In this document: piece by piece, positions 55,251 to 63,969 of the stretch
Numbering within the stretch: the stretch's first letter is position 1
Layout: the number at the start of each line of letters is the position of its first letter
DNA from: Paraburkholderia fungorum
GTDB lineage: Bacteria; Pseudomonadota; Gammaproteobacteria; Burkholderiales; Burkholderiaceae
Assembly: GCF_003610895.1 (NCBI RefSeq)
Contig: NZ_MCAS01000039.1
Span: 1 to 64,000 of the forward strand
Direction: 5' to 3'
DNA: 64,000 nt
Position numbers and translations under genes: made by a program
The notes under the pieces: model-generated
The model's database searches: none
What the model was told of the DNA's origin: nothing
The model's input: only the letters and a program-made list of their open reading frames with translations

Positions 55251-56465
55251 ATGCAGATCGGCCAACGGATCGGCACGCCCCTTTCTGAATCCGCCACGCG
55301 CGTCATGCTGCTCGGTGCGGGCGAGCTCGGCAAGGAAGTGATCATCGCGCTGCAACGGCTGGGCGTCGAAGTGATCGCCGTCGACCGTTATCCGAATGCG
55401 CCGGGCCATCAGGTCGCGCATCGCTCGCACGTGATCGACATGACCGATCGCGCCGCCTTGCGCGCGCTGGTCGAGCAGGAACGCCCGCACCTGATCGTCC
55501 CCGAGATCGAGGCGATCGCCACCGACGCGCTCGCGGCAATCGAAACCGACGGCCTCGCCGAAGTGATCCCGACCGCGCGCGCCACGCAGCTCACCATGAA
55601 TCGCGAAGGCATCCGCCGCCTCGCCGCTGAGGAGCTCGGCCTGCCGACTTCGCCGTACGCGTTCGCCGATTCGCTCGAGGAACTGCGCGCGGGCATCGCC
55701 AAGGTCGGCTATCCGTGCGTGGTGAAGCCGGTGATGTCGTCGTCGGGCAAGGGGCAGTCGGTGCTGAAAAGCGACGCGGACGTCGAACCTGCCTGGCAAT
55801 ACGCCATGGCGGGCGGCCGCGTGAATCACGGCCGGGTGATTGTCGAAGGCTTTATCGACTTCGAATACGAAATCACCCAACTGACCGTGCGCGCGATCGA
55901 TCCGGCAAGCGGCGCGGTCAGCACGTATTTCTGCGACCCGATCGGCCACGTGCAGGTGGCAGGCGACTACGTCGAATCGTGGCAGCCGCAGCCGATGAGC
56001 CCGCTCGCGCTGGAACGTTCGCGCGAAGTGGCGCACAAAGTGACTGCGGCATTGGGCGGCAGGGGCCTGTTCGGTGTGGAACTTTTCGTGCGTGGGGATG
56101 ACGTATGGTTTTCGGAAGTCAGCCCGCGTCCGCACGATACGGGTCTCGTCACGCTGTGCTCGCAACGCTTCTCGGAGTTTGAACTGCATGCGCGCGCGAT
56201 CCTCGGCTTGCCGGTGGACACGTCGCTGCGGGCACCGGGCGCGTCGGCGGTGATTTATGGCGGTCTGGACGAGACGGCTATCGCTTTCGAAGGCGTCGCC
56301 GCGGCGCTGGCCGTGCCGAATGCGGATCTGCGTCTGTTCGGCAAGCCGGAGAGCTTTGTGAAGCGCCGCATGGGCGTGGCGCTGGCCACCGGCGAGACGA
56401 TCGGCGAAGCCCGCTCGCGCGCGAAGCAGGCCGCGGCGGCGGTGCGGCCGGTTTCCACGAAGTAA
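55251..56465 (+). CDS. purT: Formate-dependent GAR transformylase PurT
   Basis: A 404-residue cytoplasmic enzyme making formyl-GAR from GAR, formate and ATP in purine synthesis. It is an ATP-grasp protein: VMLLGAGELGKEVIIALQ opening, an early VDRYPNAPGHQVAHRSH, PVMSSSGKGQSV for the ATP-binding loop, and the metal site ELFVRGDDVWFSEVSPRPHDTG. Length equals E. coli PurT within about 12 residues. Preceded by repeated elements that may be regulatory. Confidence 0.96.
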   Translation: MQIGQRIGTPLSESATRVMLLGAGELGKEVIIALQRLGVEVIAVDRYPNAPGHQVAHRSHVIDMTDRAALRALVEQERPHLIVPEIEAIATDALAAIETDGLAEVIPTARATQLTMNREGIRRLAAEELGLPTSPYAFADSLEELRAGIAKVGYPCVVKPVMSSSGKGQSVLKSDADVEPAWQYAMAGGRVNHGRVIVEGFIDFEYEITQLTVRAIDPASGAVSTYFCDPIGHVQVAGDYVESWQPQPMSPLALERSREVAHKVTAALGGRGLFGVELFVRGDDVWFSEVSPRPHDTGLVTLCSQRFSEFELHARAILGLPVDTSLRAPGASAVIYGGLDETAIAFEGVAAALAVPNADLRLFGKPESFVKRRMGVALATGETIGEARSRAKQAAAAVRPVSTK

Positions 56466-56593
56466 CGCGCGTCGAAGCGCGCTGCACGGTGGTGTTGCAA
56501 CGTATTGAAATGCAGTGAAGTACTGCGCGCGCCGGGCGAAACTTGCCGCGCGCGCAACCCGATTCATTGAAGTTCGCTGAAGTAGAGGTACGT

Positions 56594-56806
56594 ATGGCCC
56601 TGGAGTCCCGCAAGAGCACGCGGTCTGGAAGGTTCGGCCGTCTCGGCGCGCTGGGTGTGATGCTTGCGCTCTGTGCCGGGATGGCGGGGTGCGGCCTTGC
56701 CGCCGCGCCGTGCCGGGTGGCGTCGGCCGGTCTGAAGATTGTGCCGCTGGTCGGACACGTCGCCGCCGCGCCGACCGACGCCTGCGCCAACGTGATCGAT
56801 CCATAA
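56594..56806 (+). CDS. Small lipoprotein, DUF6726-type
   Basis: A 70-residue secreted protein. The signal peptide ends at lipobox AGMAGC, and the short mature chain (GLAAAPCRVASAGLKIVPLVGHVAAAPTD) has two further Cys. It resembles small Burkholderia lipoproteins classed as DUF6726, recalled from memory. AGAGGTA stands before the ATG at 56594. Function unknown. Confidence 0.65.
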   Translation: MALESRKSTRSGRFGRLGALGVMLALCAGMAGCGLAAAPCRVASAGLKIVPLVGHVAAAPTDACANVIDP

Positions 56807-56932
56807 GCGGTTCACCACGGATTCACGATTGCTCCACGAGCCATTATCCGGTGGCGCAGCCCGGCAACAACAGCCGGCGCAAACCAGGGCGCGCCGCTCG
56901 CGCTTGATGTGCAACAACGATCGAGGCATCTC

Positions 56933-57307
56933 ATGAAGAAATGGCTTGTTGCAGTCGCCGCGGCAGCGGGTCTTGCGGTGTTGTGCGGGAATGCATGGGC
57001 CGCGCCATTGCATCTCTCCGAGATTCAGGCCAAAAGTCGCCAGACGCACAAGTACACCTGCGCGACCGGCAAGATTCTGCAAGTGACCTACTGGAACACG
57101 GCAAACGGTCAAAGCTTCGCGCTCGTGCCCGTCAAGGGGCAGCAACTGCTGTTCGTCAACACCATCTCGGCCTCCGGCGCGAAGTATCAGGCCGGCAGCT
57201 ACACCTGGTGGACCAAGGGGCCGCGCGCCGACCTGTACGACGCGACAGCCGGCGAAAATGCACCGCCGATGCTGTCCGACTGCATCACCACCAATCTCAA
57301 TCGCTGA
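56933..57307 (+). CDS. MliC/PliC-like C-type lysozyme inhibitor
   Basis: A 124-residue exported protein. The signal peptide ends AWA before APLHL. The mature domain matches the MliC fold: Cys in KYTCATGKILQVTYWN, then ISASGAKYQAG (the SGxxY lysozyme-contact motif) and WWTKGPRADL. A second Cys near the C-terminus (MLSDC) likely pairs with the first. No lipobox, so periplasmic (PliC-like) and not membrane-bound. GAGG lies before the ATG. Confidence 0.8.
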   Translation: MKKWLVAVAAAAGLAVLCGNAWAAPLHLSEIQAKSRQTHKYTCATGKILQVTYWNTANGQSFALVPVKGQQLLFVNTISASGAKYQAGSYTWWTKGPRADLYDATAGENAPPMLSDCITTNLNR

Positions 57308-57559
57308 GCATGATGCGGCGGCTTTCTTCAACCACGCCGCCTGTCTTGCCTGACGTCCGTTTCTGCCTTGCGGCGCTGCCCGCCTGCGCGCATCCTTTCC
57401 GTTCGAGTAGTAAGCTGTCCGGCGTGGCATCCGCTGTGCCGGTCTGCCATGCCGCGCGCCGCATGCGTTGCGGCGCCTGTCGTCGTCTTCGATTGTCCGA
57501 TACCGGACCCCAACGGGCGGGCTTGGAGCCCGTGTCCGTTTCATCAAGCGAGACCCTCC

Positions 57560-59212
57560 ATGAAAGCATCGGACCTGTTCGTCAAATCGCTGGAAGCCGA
57601 AGGTGTCGAGTACGTGTTCGGCATCCCTGGTGAAGAAAATCTCGATCTGCTCGAATCGCTGCGCCGCTCGAAAATTCGTCTGATTCTGACGCGTCACGAA
57701 CAGGCGGCCGGTTTCATGGCCGCCACGTATGGACGCCTCACCGGACGCACGGGCGTGTGCCTCGCCACCTTGGGGCCGGGCGCGACCAATTTCGTGACCG
57801 CTGCCGCATACGCGCAGTTGGGCGGCATGCCGATGCTCATGGTGACCGGGCAAAAACCGATCAAGTCGAGCAAGCAGGGGCATTTTCAGATTGTCGACGT
57901 GGTGCGGATGATGGAACCGCTCACCAAGTACACGCGGCAGATCGTCTCGATCGGCAATATTCCGGCTGCGGTGCGTGAGGCGGTCCGTCAGGCGGAAGAA
58001 GAGCGGCCCGGCGCCGTGCACCTTGAATTGCCGGAAGACGTGGCGCACGAAGAGGGCGACGGCAAGCCGATACCGAAGAGCTTCAGCCGCCGTCCGGTTG
58101 CCGAAGAAAAGGCCGTGGCGCGCGCGGTCGAGGCGATTACGAACGCGAAGCATCCCTTGCTGATGATCGGCGCGGGCGGCAATCGCAAGACCACCACCAA
58201 GATGTTGCGTGAGTTCGTCGACCAGATCGGCATTCCCTTTTTTACGACGCAGATGGGCAAGGGCGTGATCGACGAATCACACCCGATGTGGCTCGGCAAC
58301 GCGACCTTGTCCGACGGCGACTTCGTGCACCGCGCGATCGACCACGCCGATTGCATCATCAATGTCGGTCACGACGTGATCGAGAAGCCGCCGTTCTTCA
58401 TGCGCAGCGGCGAGGCCGGCGAGAAGACAGTGATTCACGTCAATTTTCTCGGCGCGGAAGTCGATACGGTGTATTTCCCGCAGATCGAAGTGGTGGGCGA
58501 CATCGCCAACGCGGTGTGGCAGTTGAAGGAAAGCCTCAAGGAGCGCCAGGAGCATTGGGACTTCTCGCGTTTCAAGGAGATCAAACAGCACTTCGAGGCG
58601 CATCTGGTCAAAGGTCAGCTCGACGACCGCTTCCCGATGTACCCGGTGCGGATCGTCAACGACGTCTACGAAACCACGCCGGTGGACGGCATCGTGTGTC
58701 TGGACAACGGCATGTACAAGATATGGTTCGCGCGCTACTACCGTGCGCATGAACCGAATTCGCTGCTGCTCGATAACGCGTTGGCGTCGATGGGCGCCGG
58801 CTTGCCGTCGGCGATCGCGACCAAGATCGTGCACCCGGACCGCAAGGTCATGGCGGTGTGCGGCGACGGCGGTTTCATGATGAATTCGCAGGAGCTGGAA
58901 ACGGCCGTGCGTCTGAAGCTCGATCTCGTGATTCTGATTTTGCGCGACGACGCGTTCGGCATGATCCGCTGGAAGCAGGAAAACATGAACTTCCCGGACT
59001 ACGGCATGACGCTGAGCAATCCCGATTTCGTCGCGTATGCAGAGAGTTATGGCGCGAAAGGGCATCGCATCGAGTCGGCCGCGGAATTCGCGCCGCTGCT
59101 GCGCGAGTGTTTCGCAACGCCGGGTGTGCATGTGATCGATCTGCCGATCGACTACTCGGACAACGAGCGCGTGTTGAATCGCGAGATCAAGCGGCTCTCG
59201 GCGCAACTATGA
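57560..59212 (+). CDS. ThDP-dependent acetolactate-synthase-like enzyme
   Basis: A 550-residue cytoplasmic enzyme of the AHAS/pyruvate oxidase family. The catalytic Glu47 lies in LTRHEQAAGF, GPGATNF follows, and the ThDP/metal motif GDGG starts at residue 435. The usual second metal residue Asn is RDDAFG here. Overall it resembles catabolic acetolactate synthases (AlsS type), without an adjacent small subunit, so synthesis of branched amino acids is less likely than pyruvate disposal or another decarboxylase-ligase reaction. An aldehyde dehydrogenase gene follows after about 100 bases. Confidence 0.82.
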   Translation: MKASDLFVKSLEAEGVEYVFGIPGEENLDLLESLRRSKIRLILTRHEQAAGFMAATYGRLTGRTGVCLATLGPGATNFVTAAAYAQLGGMPMLMVTGQKPIKSSKQGHFQIVDVVRMMEPLTKYTRQIVSIGNIPAAVREAVRQAEEERPGAVHLELPEDVAHEEGDGKPIPKSFSRRPVAEEKAVARAVEAITNAKHPLLMIGAGGNRKTTTKMLREFVDQIGIPFFTTQMGKGVIDESHPMWLGNATLSDGDFVHRAIDHADCIINVGHDVIEKPPFFMRSGEAGEKTVIHVNFLGAEVDTVYFPQIEVVGDIANAVWQLKESLKERQEHWDFSRFKEIKQHFEAHLVKGQLDDRFPMYPVRIVNDVYETTPVDGIVCLDNGMYKIWFARYYRAHEPNSLLLDNALASMGAGLPSAIATKIVHPDRKVMAVCGDGGFMMNSQELETAVRLKLDLVILILRDDAFGMIRWKQENMNFPDYGMTLSNPDFVAYAESYGAKGHRIESAAEFAPLLRECFATPGVHVIDLPIDYSDNERVLNREIKRLSAQL

Positions 59213-59311
59213 GCGGGACAGTGATGGATGGAGCGGCCATGAGCGGCAACGAGGCATAGCCTTGGCAGGCTGCATGGCTGATGTCAGGCATCGAATCAAG
59301 GAGAACGCGTC

Positions 59312-60748
59312 ATGTTGAACAAGACTTACCCGTACTACCTCGCCAACGTTGCGGTGGCTGCCAATACCGATCTTGAGGTCACGGATAAATTCAGTGGCGA
59401 AGTGGCCACCCGTGTGGCGATGGCGGACGCGGCGGCGATCGATAAAGCGATCGGCTATGCCGTCGAGGCAATGCCCGCGTTGCGTGCGTTTCCACCGTTC
59501 AAGCGCCAGGCCGTGCTCGAACATTGCGTGAAGCGGTTCCGCGAGCGTTACGACGAGTTGGCGCTTGCGCTGTGTATCGAAGCTGGCAAGCCGATCAACG
59601 ACTCGAAAGGCGAGGTTACGCGTTTGATCGATACGTTCAAGGTGGCGGCTGAAGAGTCGGTGCGCATCGACGGCGAGATCATCAATCTGGAAATTTCACC
59701 GCGGGCGAAGGGTTACCACGGCTATGTGAAGCGTGTGCCGATCGGCCCGTGCTCATTTATCTCGCCGTTCAATTTCCCGCTGAACCTGACCGCGCACAAG
59801 GTCGCGCCGGCGATCGCGGCGGGTGTGCCGTTCGTGTTGAAACCGGCGAGCCGCACGCCGGTCGGCGCGCTCATCATGGGCGAGATTCTGGCCGAAACCG
59901 ACTTGCCGAAAGGCGCGTTCTCGATTCTCCCGGCGCATCGCGACGGCGCCGATCTGTTCACCACCGACGAGCGTTTCAAGCTGCTGTCGTTCACGGGCTC
60001 GCCCGCGGTGGGCTGGGACCTGAAGAAAAAGGCCGGCAAGAAGAAGGTGATTCTGGAGTTGGGCGGCAACGCGGCGGCGATCGTCGACGGCGATCAGGGC
60101 GGCAAGCTTGACTACGTGGTCGACCGGCTGGCGTTCGGCGCGTTCTATCAGTCGGGGCAGAGTTGCATCGGCGTGCAGCGGATTCTGGTGCATGCGAGCA
60201 TTTACGACGCGCTGCGCGAGAAGCTGATCGCGAAGACGAAGTCGCTTGTCATGGGCGATCCGAAGGACGAAAAGACCTTTGTCGGGCCAATGATCTCGGA
60301 ATCGGAGTCCAAACGTCTCGCCGGCTGGATGGACAGCGCGGTGCAGGCGGGCGCGAAGATTGTCGCCGGCGGCAAGGTGGAGGGCGCGATGTTCGAGGCC
60401 ACGCTGCTCGAAGGCGTGAAGCGAGACACCGATCTCTATCGCAAGGAAGCCTTCGGCCCGGTGGCCATTCTGGAGCGTTTCGACGATTTCGACGCCGCGC
60501 TGGCCACCGTCAACGACAGCGATTTCGGCCTGCAAGCCGGCATATTTACCGATTCGCTCGCGCATGCGCACCGCGCATGGGATTTACTTGAGGTGGGCGG
60601 CGTGGTGATCAATGACGTGCCGTCGTTCCGGGTCGACAACATGCCGTATGGCGGCGTGAAGGATTCCGGGCTGGGGCGCGAGGGTGTGCGCTACGCGATC
60701 GAGGATATGACCGAGATGCGCCTGATGGTGATGCGCGAGACGTGGTGA
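59312..60748 (+). CDS. Aldehyde dehydrogenase (NAD(P)-dependent)
   Basis: A 478-residue cytoplasmic enzyme of the ALDH superfamily. Catalytic Cys285 (SGQSCIGVQRI) and Glu249 (ILELGGNAA) are intact, with the cofactor loop FTGSPAVGW. A longer-than-usual Lys-rich insert (KKKAGKKK) precedes the Glu. Downstream of the acetolactate-synthase-like gene on the same strand, so the two may oxidise a linked 2-oxo-acid product. The substrate cannot be read from sequence. Confidence 0.88.
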   Translation: MLNKTYPYYLANVAVAANTDLEVTDKFSGEVATRVAMADAAAIDKAIGYAVEAMPALRAFPPFKRQAVLEHCVKRFRERYDELALALCIEAGKPINDSKGEVTRLIDTFKVAAEESVRIDGEIINLEISPRAKGYHGYVKRVPIGPCSFISPFNFPLNLTAHKVAPAIAAGVPFVLKPASRTPVGALIMGEILAETDLPKGAFSILPAHRDGADLFTTDERFKLLSFTGSPAVGWDLKKKAGKKKVILELGGNAAAIVDGDQGGKLDYVVDRLAFGAFYQSGQSCIGVQRILVHASIYDALREKLIAKTKSLVMGDPKDEKTFVGPMISESESKRLAGWMDSAVQAGAKIVAGGKVEGAMFEATLLEGVKRDTDLYRKEAFGPVAILERFDDFDAALATVNDSDFGLQAGIFTDSLAHAHRAWDLLEVGGVVINDVPSFRVDNMPYGGVKDSGLGREGVRYAIEDMTEMRLMVMRETW

Positions 60749-60822
60749 CGGGCGCGCTCGCTGTCACGTAACTGTCGCGTAGGCGAACTACGCTGCCAGC
60801 GAGGCGCGCGGGCGTGTGGCGG

Positions 60823-60862
60823 CGTTTCAGGCCGTTTCTGGACGTTTCTGGACGTTTCAGGC
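60823..60862 (+). repeat. Four tandem 10-base repeats
   Basis: CGTTTCAGGC, CGTTTCTGGA, CGTTTCTGGA, CGTTTCAGGC run head to tail. The order is symmetric (outer pair equal, inner pair equal). Confidence 0.75.
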
Positions 60863-60956
60863 CGGAGCGCCGGTGCCTGGATTTGACCGCAGCCGGCCGG
60901 CTTTCGCCGGCGTAAGCAGAAAGCCGGCAGATGCGCCATGAGTGTTTTTGCTGAAG

Positions 60957-60965
60957 TGCTACAAT
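60957..60965 (+). promoter_or_regulatory. Extended -10 promoter (TGC-TACAAT) for rhlE
   Basis: TG-N-TACAAT at 60957-60965, with a poor -35. It would give a leader of about 165 bases. Confidence 0.4.
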
Positions 60966-60975
60966 ACCGGCCTTT

Positions 60976-61015
60976 CCGGCGGGTGTTTCCGCCGGCCGGA
61001 GCCGGCCGCATTTTT
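60976..61015 (+). promoter_or_regulatory. Possible transcription attenuator in the rhlE leader
   Basis: Hairpin 1 (CCGGCGG 60976-60982 / CCGCCGG 60989-60995) shares its 3' arm with hairpin 2 (CGGCCGG 60993-60999 / CCGGCCG 61002-61008). Hairpin 2 is followed by CATTTTT, so the two are mutually exclusive and the second is terminator-like. Confidence 0.45.
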
Positions 61016-61134
61016 CCCGTAACACCGACGGGTCCCGTGCGGAACGCCGTGGCTCCGCCTTCATCCTGATGCCCTCTGCGGTTCCGACCGCTGCCGCGCG
61101 CACCGCGCCAAGCGCATTTTTAGCGAAAGCCACC

Positions 61135-62628
61135 ATGTCCGACACAGCCGTCACGCCCAGCACTGCGACTTTTGATCAATTCGGTCTCGCGCCCGATATC
61201 CTGAAAGCCGTCAAGGAATCGGGCTACACCGTTCCTACGCCGATCCAGGCGCAGGCGATCCCCGTCGTGCTGGCCGGCCGTGACGTCATGGGCGCAGCGC
61301 AAACCGGCACCGGCAAAACCGCCAGCTTCTCGCTGCCGATCATCCAGCGCCTGCTGCCGCAGGCCAGCACGAGCGCATCGCCCGCCCGCCATCCGGTGCG
61401 CGCGCTGATTCTTACGCCGACTCGCGAACTGGCCGACCAGGTGGCGGCGAACGTGCAGTCGTACGCGAAGCACACGGCGCTGCGCAGCGCCGTGGTGTTC
61501 GGCGGTGTCGACATGAATCCGCAGTCCGAGCAGTTGCGCCGCGGCGTCGAAATTCTGATCGCCACGCCGGGCCGTCTGCTCGACCACGTACAGCAGAAAA
61601 CCGCCAATCTCGGCCAGGTGCAGATCCTCGTGCTCGACGAAGCCGACCGGATGCTCGACATGGGCTTCCTGCCGGATTTGCAGCGCATCCTGAACCTGCT
61701 GCCGAAGGAACGTCAGACGCTGTTGTTTTCTGCCACGTTCTCGGGCGAAATCAAGAAACTTGCCGCTACCTATCTGCGCGACCCGCAGACCATCGAAGTC
61801 GCGCGCAGCAATTCGACCGCGACCAATGTGACGCAGATCGTTTATGAGGTCGCCGAGGGCGACAAGACCGCTGCCGTCGTTAAGCTGATTCGCGACCGCG
61901 GCCTCAAGCAGGTGATCGTGTTCTGTAACAGCAAGATCGGCGCGAGCCGCCTTGCGCGCAGTCTGGAGCGTGACGGTGTGGTCGCTACGGCGATTCACGG
62001 CGACCGCTCGCAGAATGAACGGATGCAGGCTCTGGATGCATTCAAGCGCGGTGAAATCGAGGCTCTGGTGGCGACTGACGTCGCTGCGCGCGGTCTGGAT
62101 ATTGCCGAGTTGCCCGCCGTGATCAATTTCGATCTGCCGTTCAATGCGGAAGATTATGTGCACCGGATTGGGCGCACGGGGCGTGCCGGGGCTTCCGGTG
62201 ATGCGTTGTCGCTGTGCAGCCCGAATGAGCGCAAGCAGTTGGCCGATATCGAGAAGCTGATCAAGCGGCCTTTGGAGGTGCAGCGCTTGACCGTGGATGC
62301 GCCGGTGCGGCATCACCATGAAGAGCGCGCGCCGCGGCGTGAGCGGGTGGACGGCCGTGCTGAAGGCCGCGACGAGCGCGGCAGTCGCCGGCGTTCGGGG
62401 GCCTCGTCGTCGGGGTCGTTCGATCGGCCGCATCATCATCGCGCGCAACCGGTGGATGATTTCTTTCTTAAGCCTTATGAGCCTTCGGCGGCTTCTGTGA
62501 GGAAGGTTGAGGAGGCTGCTGCGGCTTCTGCTTCTTCTGGTGCGCCGCAGAAGTCTGCTTCCAAGCAGCCGCTGGCTGCGCTGTTGGGTGGGTTTGGGAT
62601 GCCCAGGAAGTCGACTTCTTCTTCCTGA
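61135..62628 (+). CDS. rhlE: DEAD-box RNA helicase RhlE
   Basis: A 497-residue RNA helicase. The Q-motif region TFDQFGLAPDILKAVKESGY is followed by Walker A AQTGTGKT (Lys61), PTRELADQ, DEAD at 168-171 (LDEADRML), SATF, and the HRIGRTGRAGASG motif. The C-terminal tail (from about 395) is Arg/Glu/Ser/His-rich, as in RhlE, which acts in ribosome assembly and RNA decay at low temperature. The last about 60 codons are T-rich in third positions, unlike the rest. ATG at 61135 is chosen over an in-frame start 22 codons upstream. Confidence 0.93.
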   Translation: MSDTAVTPSTATFDQFGLAPDILKAVKESGYTVPTPIQAQAIPVVLAGRDVMGAAQTGTGKTASFSLPIIQRLLPQASTSASPARHPVRALILTPTRELADQVAANVQSYAKHTALRSAVVFGGVDMNPQSEQLRRGVEILIATPGRLLDHVQQKTANLGQVQILVLDEADRMLDMGFLPDLQRILNLLPKERQTLLFSATFSGEIKKLAATYLRDPQTIEVARSNSTATNVTQIVYEVAEGDKTAAVVKLIRDRGLKQVIVFCNSKIGASRLARSLERDGVVATAIHGDRSQNERMQALDAFKRGEIEALVATDVAARGLDIAELPAVINFDLPFNAEDYVHRIGRTGRAGASGDALSLCSPNERKQLADIEKLIKRPLEVQRLTVDAPVRHHHEERAPRRERVDGRAEGRDERGSRRRSGASSSGSFDRPHHHRAQPVDDFFLKPYEPSAASVRKVEEAAAASASSGAPQKSASKQPLAALLGGFGMPRKSTSSS

Positions 62629-62745
62629 TTTTTTGGTTTTTTGGTTTTGCCTTCGCGGCGCTTTTTGTCTGTGGTTTTGTGGGGTTGGCCTTTTCTTGCT
62701 CTGGGTTTTTTGGCCTTTCCTTGCTTTGTTAGTGGTCTATTAGTG
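62629..62745 (+). other. T/G-rich, A-poor strand-biased tract
   Basis: Between rhlE and the repeat/IS region the plus strand is almost devoid of A and rich in T runs and TTTTGG motifs. It leads into GCCCC-TGTGC-GGGGC (62748-62762). No gene. Probably an rhlE terminator zone. Confidence 0.55.
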
Positions 62746-62747
62746 TT

Positions 62748-62769
62748 GCCCCTGTGCGGGGCGGCACCT
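62748..62769 (+). repeat. Fragment of a GC-rich intergenic repeat, cut by the IS element
   Basis: GCCCC-TGTGC-GGGGC followed by GGCACCT. From memory this is the start of a common Burkholderiaceae intergenic repeat that normally continues with 'ACTTTCTTTG'. Here the IS3 element begins instead. Confidence 0.45.
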
Positions 62770-62774
62770 GTAGT

Positions 62775-62805
62775 GGTCAAGTAAACCTGGACACCCCGAA
62801 AGGTG
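62775..62805 (+). repeat. Left inverted repeat of the IS3 element
   Basis: Starts GGTCAAGTAAACCTGGACACC. Matches the right repeat at 23 of 31 positions, including a perfect 10-base CCTGGACACC block. Confidence 0.75.
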
Positions 62806-62809
62806 AATT

Positions 62810-63646
62810 CTAAAAAAGTGCAGCTTCGTATCGTGCCGGTGGCAGACCGTCTGCCGCTGAATGGATGCGCCTGTAGTTATAAAAGTCGTCGATGTAGGCC
62901 CCGATGTCGCGTTCCGCATATGCGTGGTCGGGGTACCCTTTATCGTCGATCCATTCGCTTTTGAGACTTCTAAAGAAGCGCTCCACCGGCGCGTTATCCC
63001 AGCAGTTCCCCTTTCTGCTCATGCTCTGGATGATGCCGTTTGCCTTCAGCTCGTTCACGAAGTGCGCGCTGGTGTACTGGCATCCCTGATCCGAGTGGAA
63101 CATCAGGCCCGGTGGCGGCCGTCGATGCTCGCGCGCCTGCTGCAAAGCCCTGATAACCAGTACCGTATCGGGCAGTTGCGCAAACGCCCAGCCGACGATA
63201 CGGCGTGAATACAGATCCATCACGATGGCCAGATAGGACCAGCCCTGAAGCGTTCTCACGTACGTAATATCGCCCGCCCATACCTGATTGATCGACGACG
63301 GCTCGAACCGACGCTCAAGCAGGTTGGGAGCCACCAGCGCTTCACCGTCAGTCTTGCGATAACGGTGCGTTCGTCGTCGCGCCACCGCCAGTTGTGCCTC
63401 GCGCATCAGCGATCGGGCACGGTAACGCCCGATCGCGTGGCCTCGCTGCTGCAAGGCCTGAGCCATTCTGCGACTGCCATAGCTGGCGCGGCTTTCGCCG
63501 TGAATTTCGCGCACCGCCTTGAGCAGCGCGGGCGCAGCAGCAACTCTGGCGGGCCGTGTGGAAACGGCGTAATAGCTGCTTCGAGGCACCTTCAGCAGCT
63601 CGCACATCACGCTCACCGGCCAGGCCTTCTTCAGCGAATGGATCAC
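62810..63646 (-). CDS. IS3-family transposase OrfB (integrase-core domain)
   Basis: A 278-codon frame with the DDE triad: Asp in WAGDITYV, Asp in HSDQGCQYTS, and Glu in VERFFRSLK. The N-terminal HTH_21 region is present (SYGSRRMAQALQQRGH). Its apparent start is a GTG, but in IS3 elements it is normally translated as OrfAB by -1 frameshift. The frame is -1 relative to OrfA and overlaps it by four bases. Probably intact. Confidence 0.92.
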   Translation of the reverse strand: MIHSLKKAWPVSVMCELLKVPRSSYYAVSTRPARVAAAPALLKAVREIHGESRASYGSRRMAQALQQRGHAIGRYRARSLMREAQLAVARRRTHRYRKTDGEALVAPNLLERRFEPSSINQVWAGDITYVRTLQGWSYLAIVMDLYSRRIVGWAFAQLPDTVLVIRALQQAREHRRPPPGLMFHSDQGCQYTSAHFVNELKANGIIQSMSRKGNCWDNAPVERFFRSLKSEWIDDKGYPDHAYAERDIGAYIDDFYNYRRIHSAADGLPPARYEAALF

Positions 63647-63945
63647 TTCGATGAGCGATCCATTTCCTTGACGAAGAAGGCCGTGGACTTTTTTAGGATC
63701 TCGCGCTCCCTTTCGAGCTCGATCACCCGCGCCTCCAGTTCCCGGATGCGTCGCTGGTCGGCCTTGACCTGAATCTCAGTGCGCGGCGGCTCAGCCTGTT
63801 CGGCCCGCCACTGCGCAACCCATCGCCGCAAGGCCGTGTCTCCTACGCCCAGCGCCTCACAGGCCTTGGAGAATGAATAGCCCTGGGCAACCACCAGTTG
63901 CACCGCTTCAGCCTTGAATTCGTCAGTTATGTTCCGTCTGCTCAT
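63643..63945 (-). CDS. IS3-family OrfA (HTH and leucine-zipper protein)
   Basis: A 100-residue protein with an HTH (FKAEAVQLVVAQGYSFSKACEALGVGDTALRRWV, in order) and a coiled coil (ELEARVIELEREREILKK). The slippery A6G run (63688-63694 on the plus strand, CTTTTTT) sits at LKKS. Shifting -1 there continues as VHGLLRQGNGSLIEVIHSL into OrfB, giving the OrfAB transposase. GAGATGAG-type ribosome site region precedes the start. Confidence 0.92.
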   Translation of the reverse strand: MSRRNITDEFKAEAVQLVVAQGYSFSKACEALGVGDTALRRWVAQWRAEQAEPPRTEIQVKADQRRIRELEARVIELEREREILKKSTAFFVKEMDRSSK

Positions 63946-63969
63946 CTCTCACCTCAGTTGGAGAATTAT

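Larger units (their letters stand above)
60749..61134. other. rhlE leader and repeat region
   Basis: About 385 bases with no protein-coding signal. It holds four tandem 10-mers, an extended -10 element and two overlapping GC-rich hairpins followed by T5. Confidence 0.6.
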
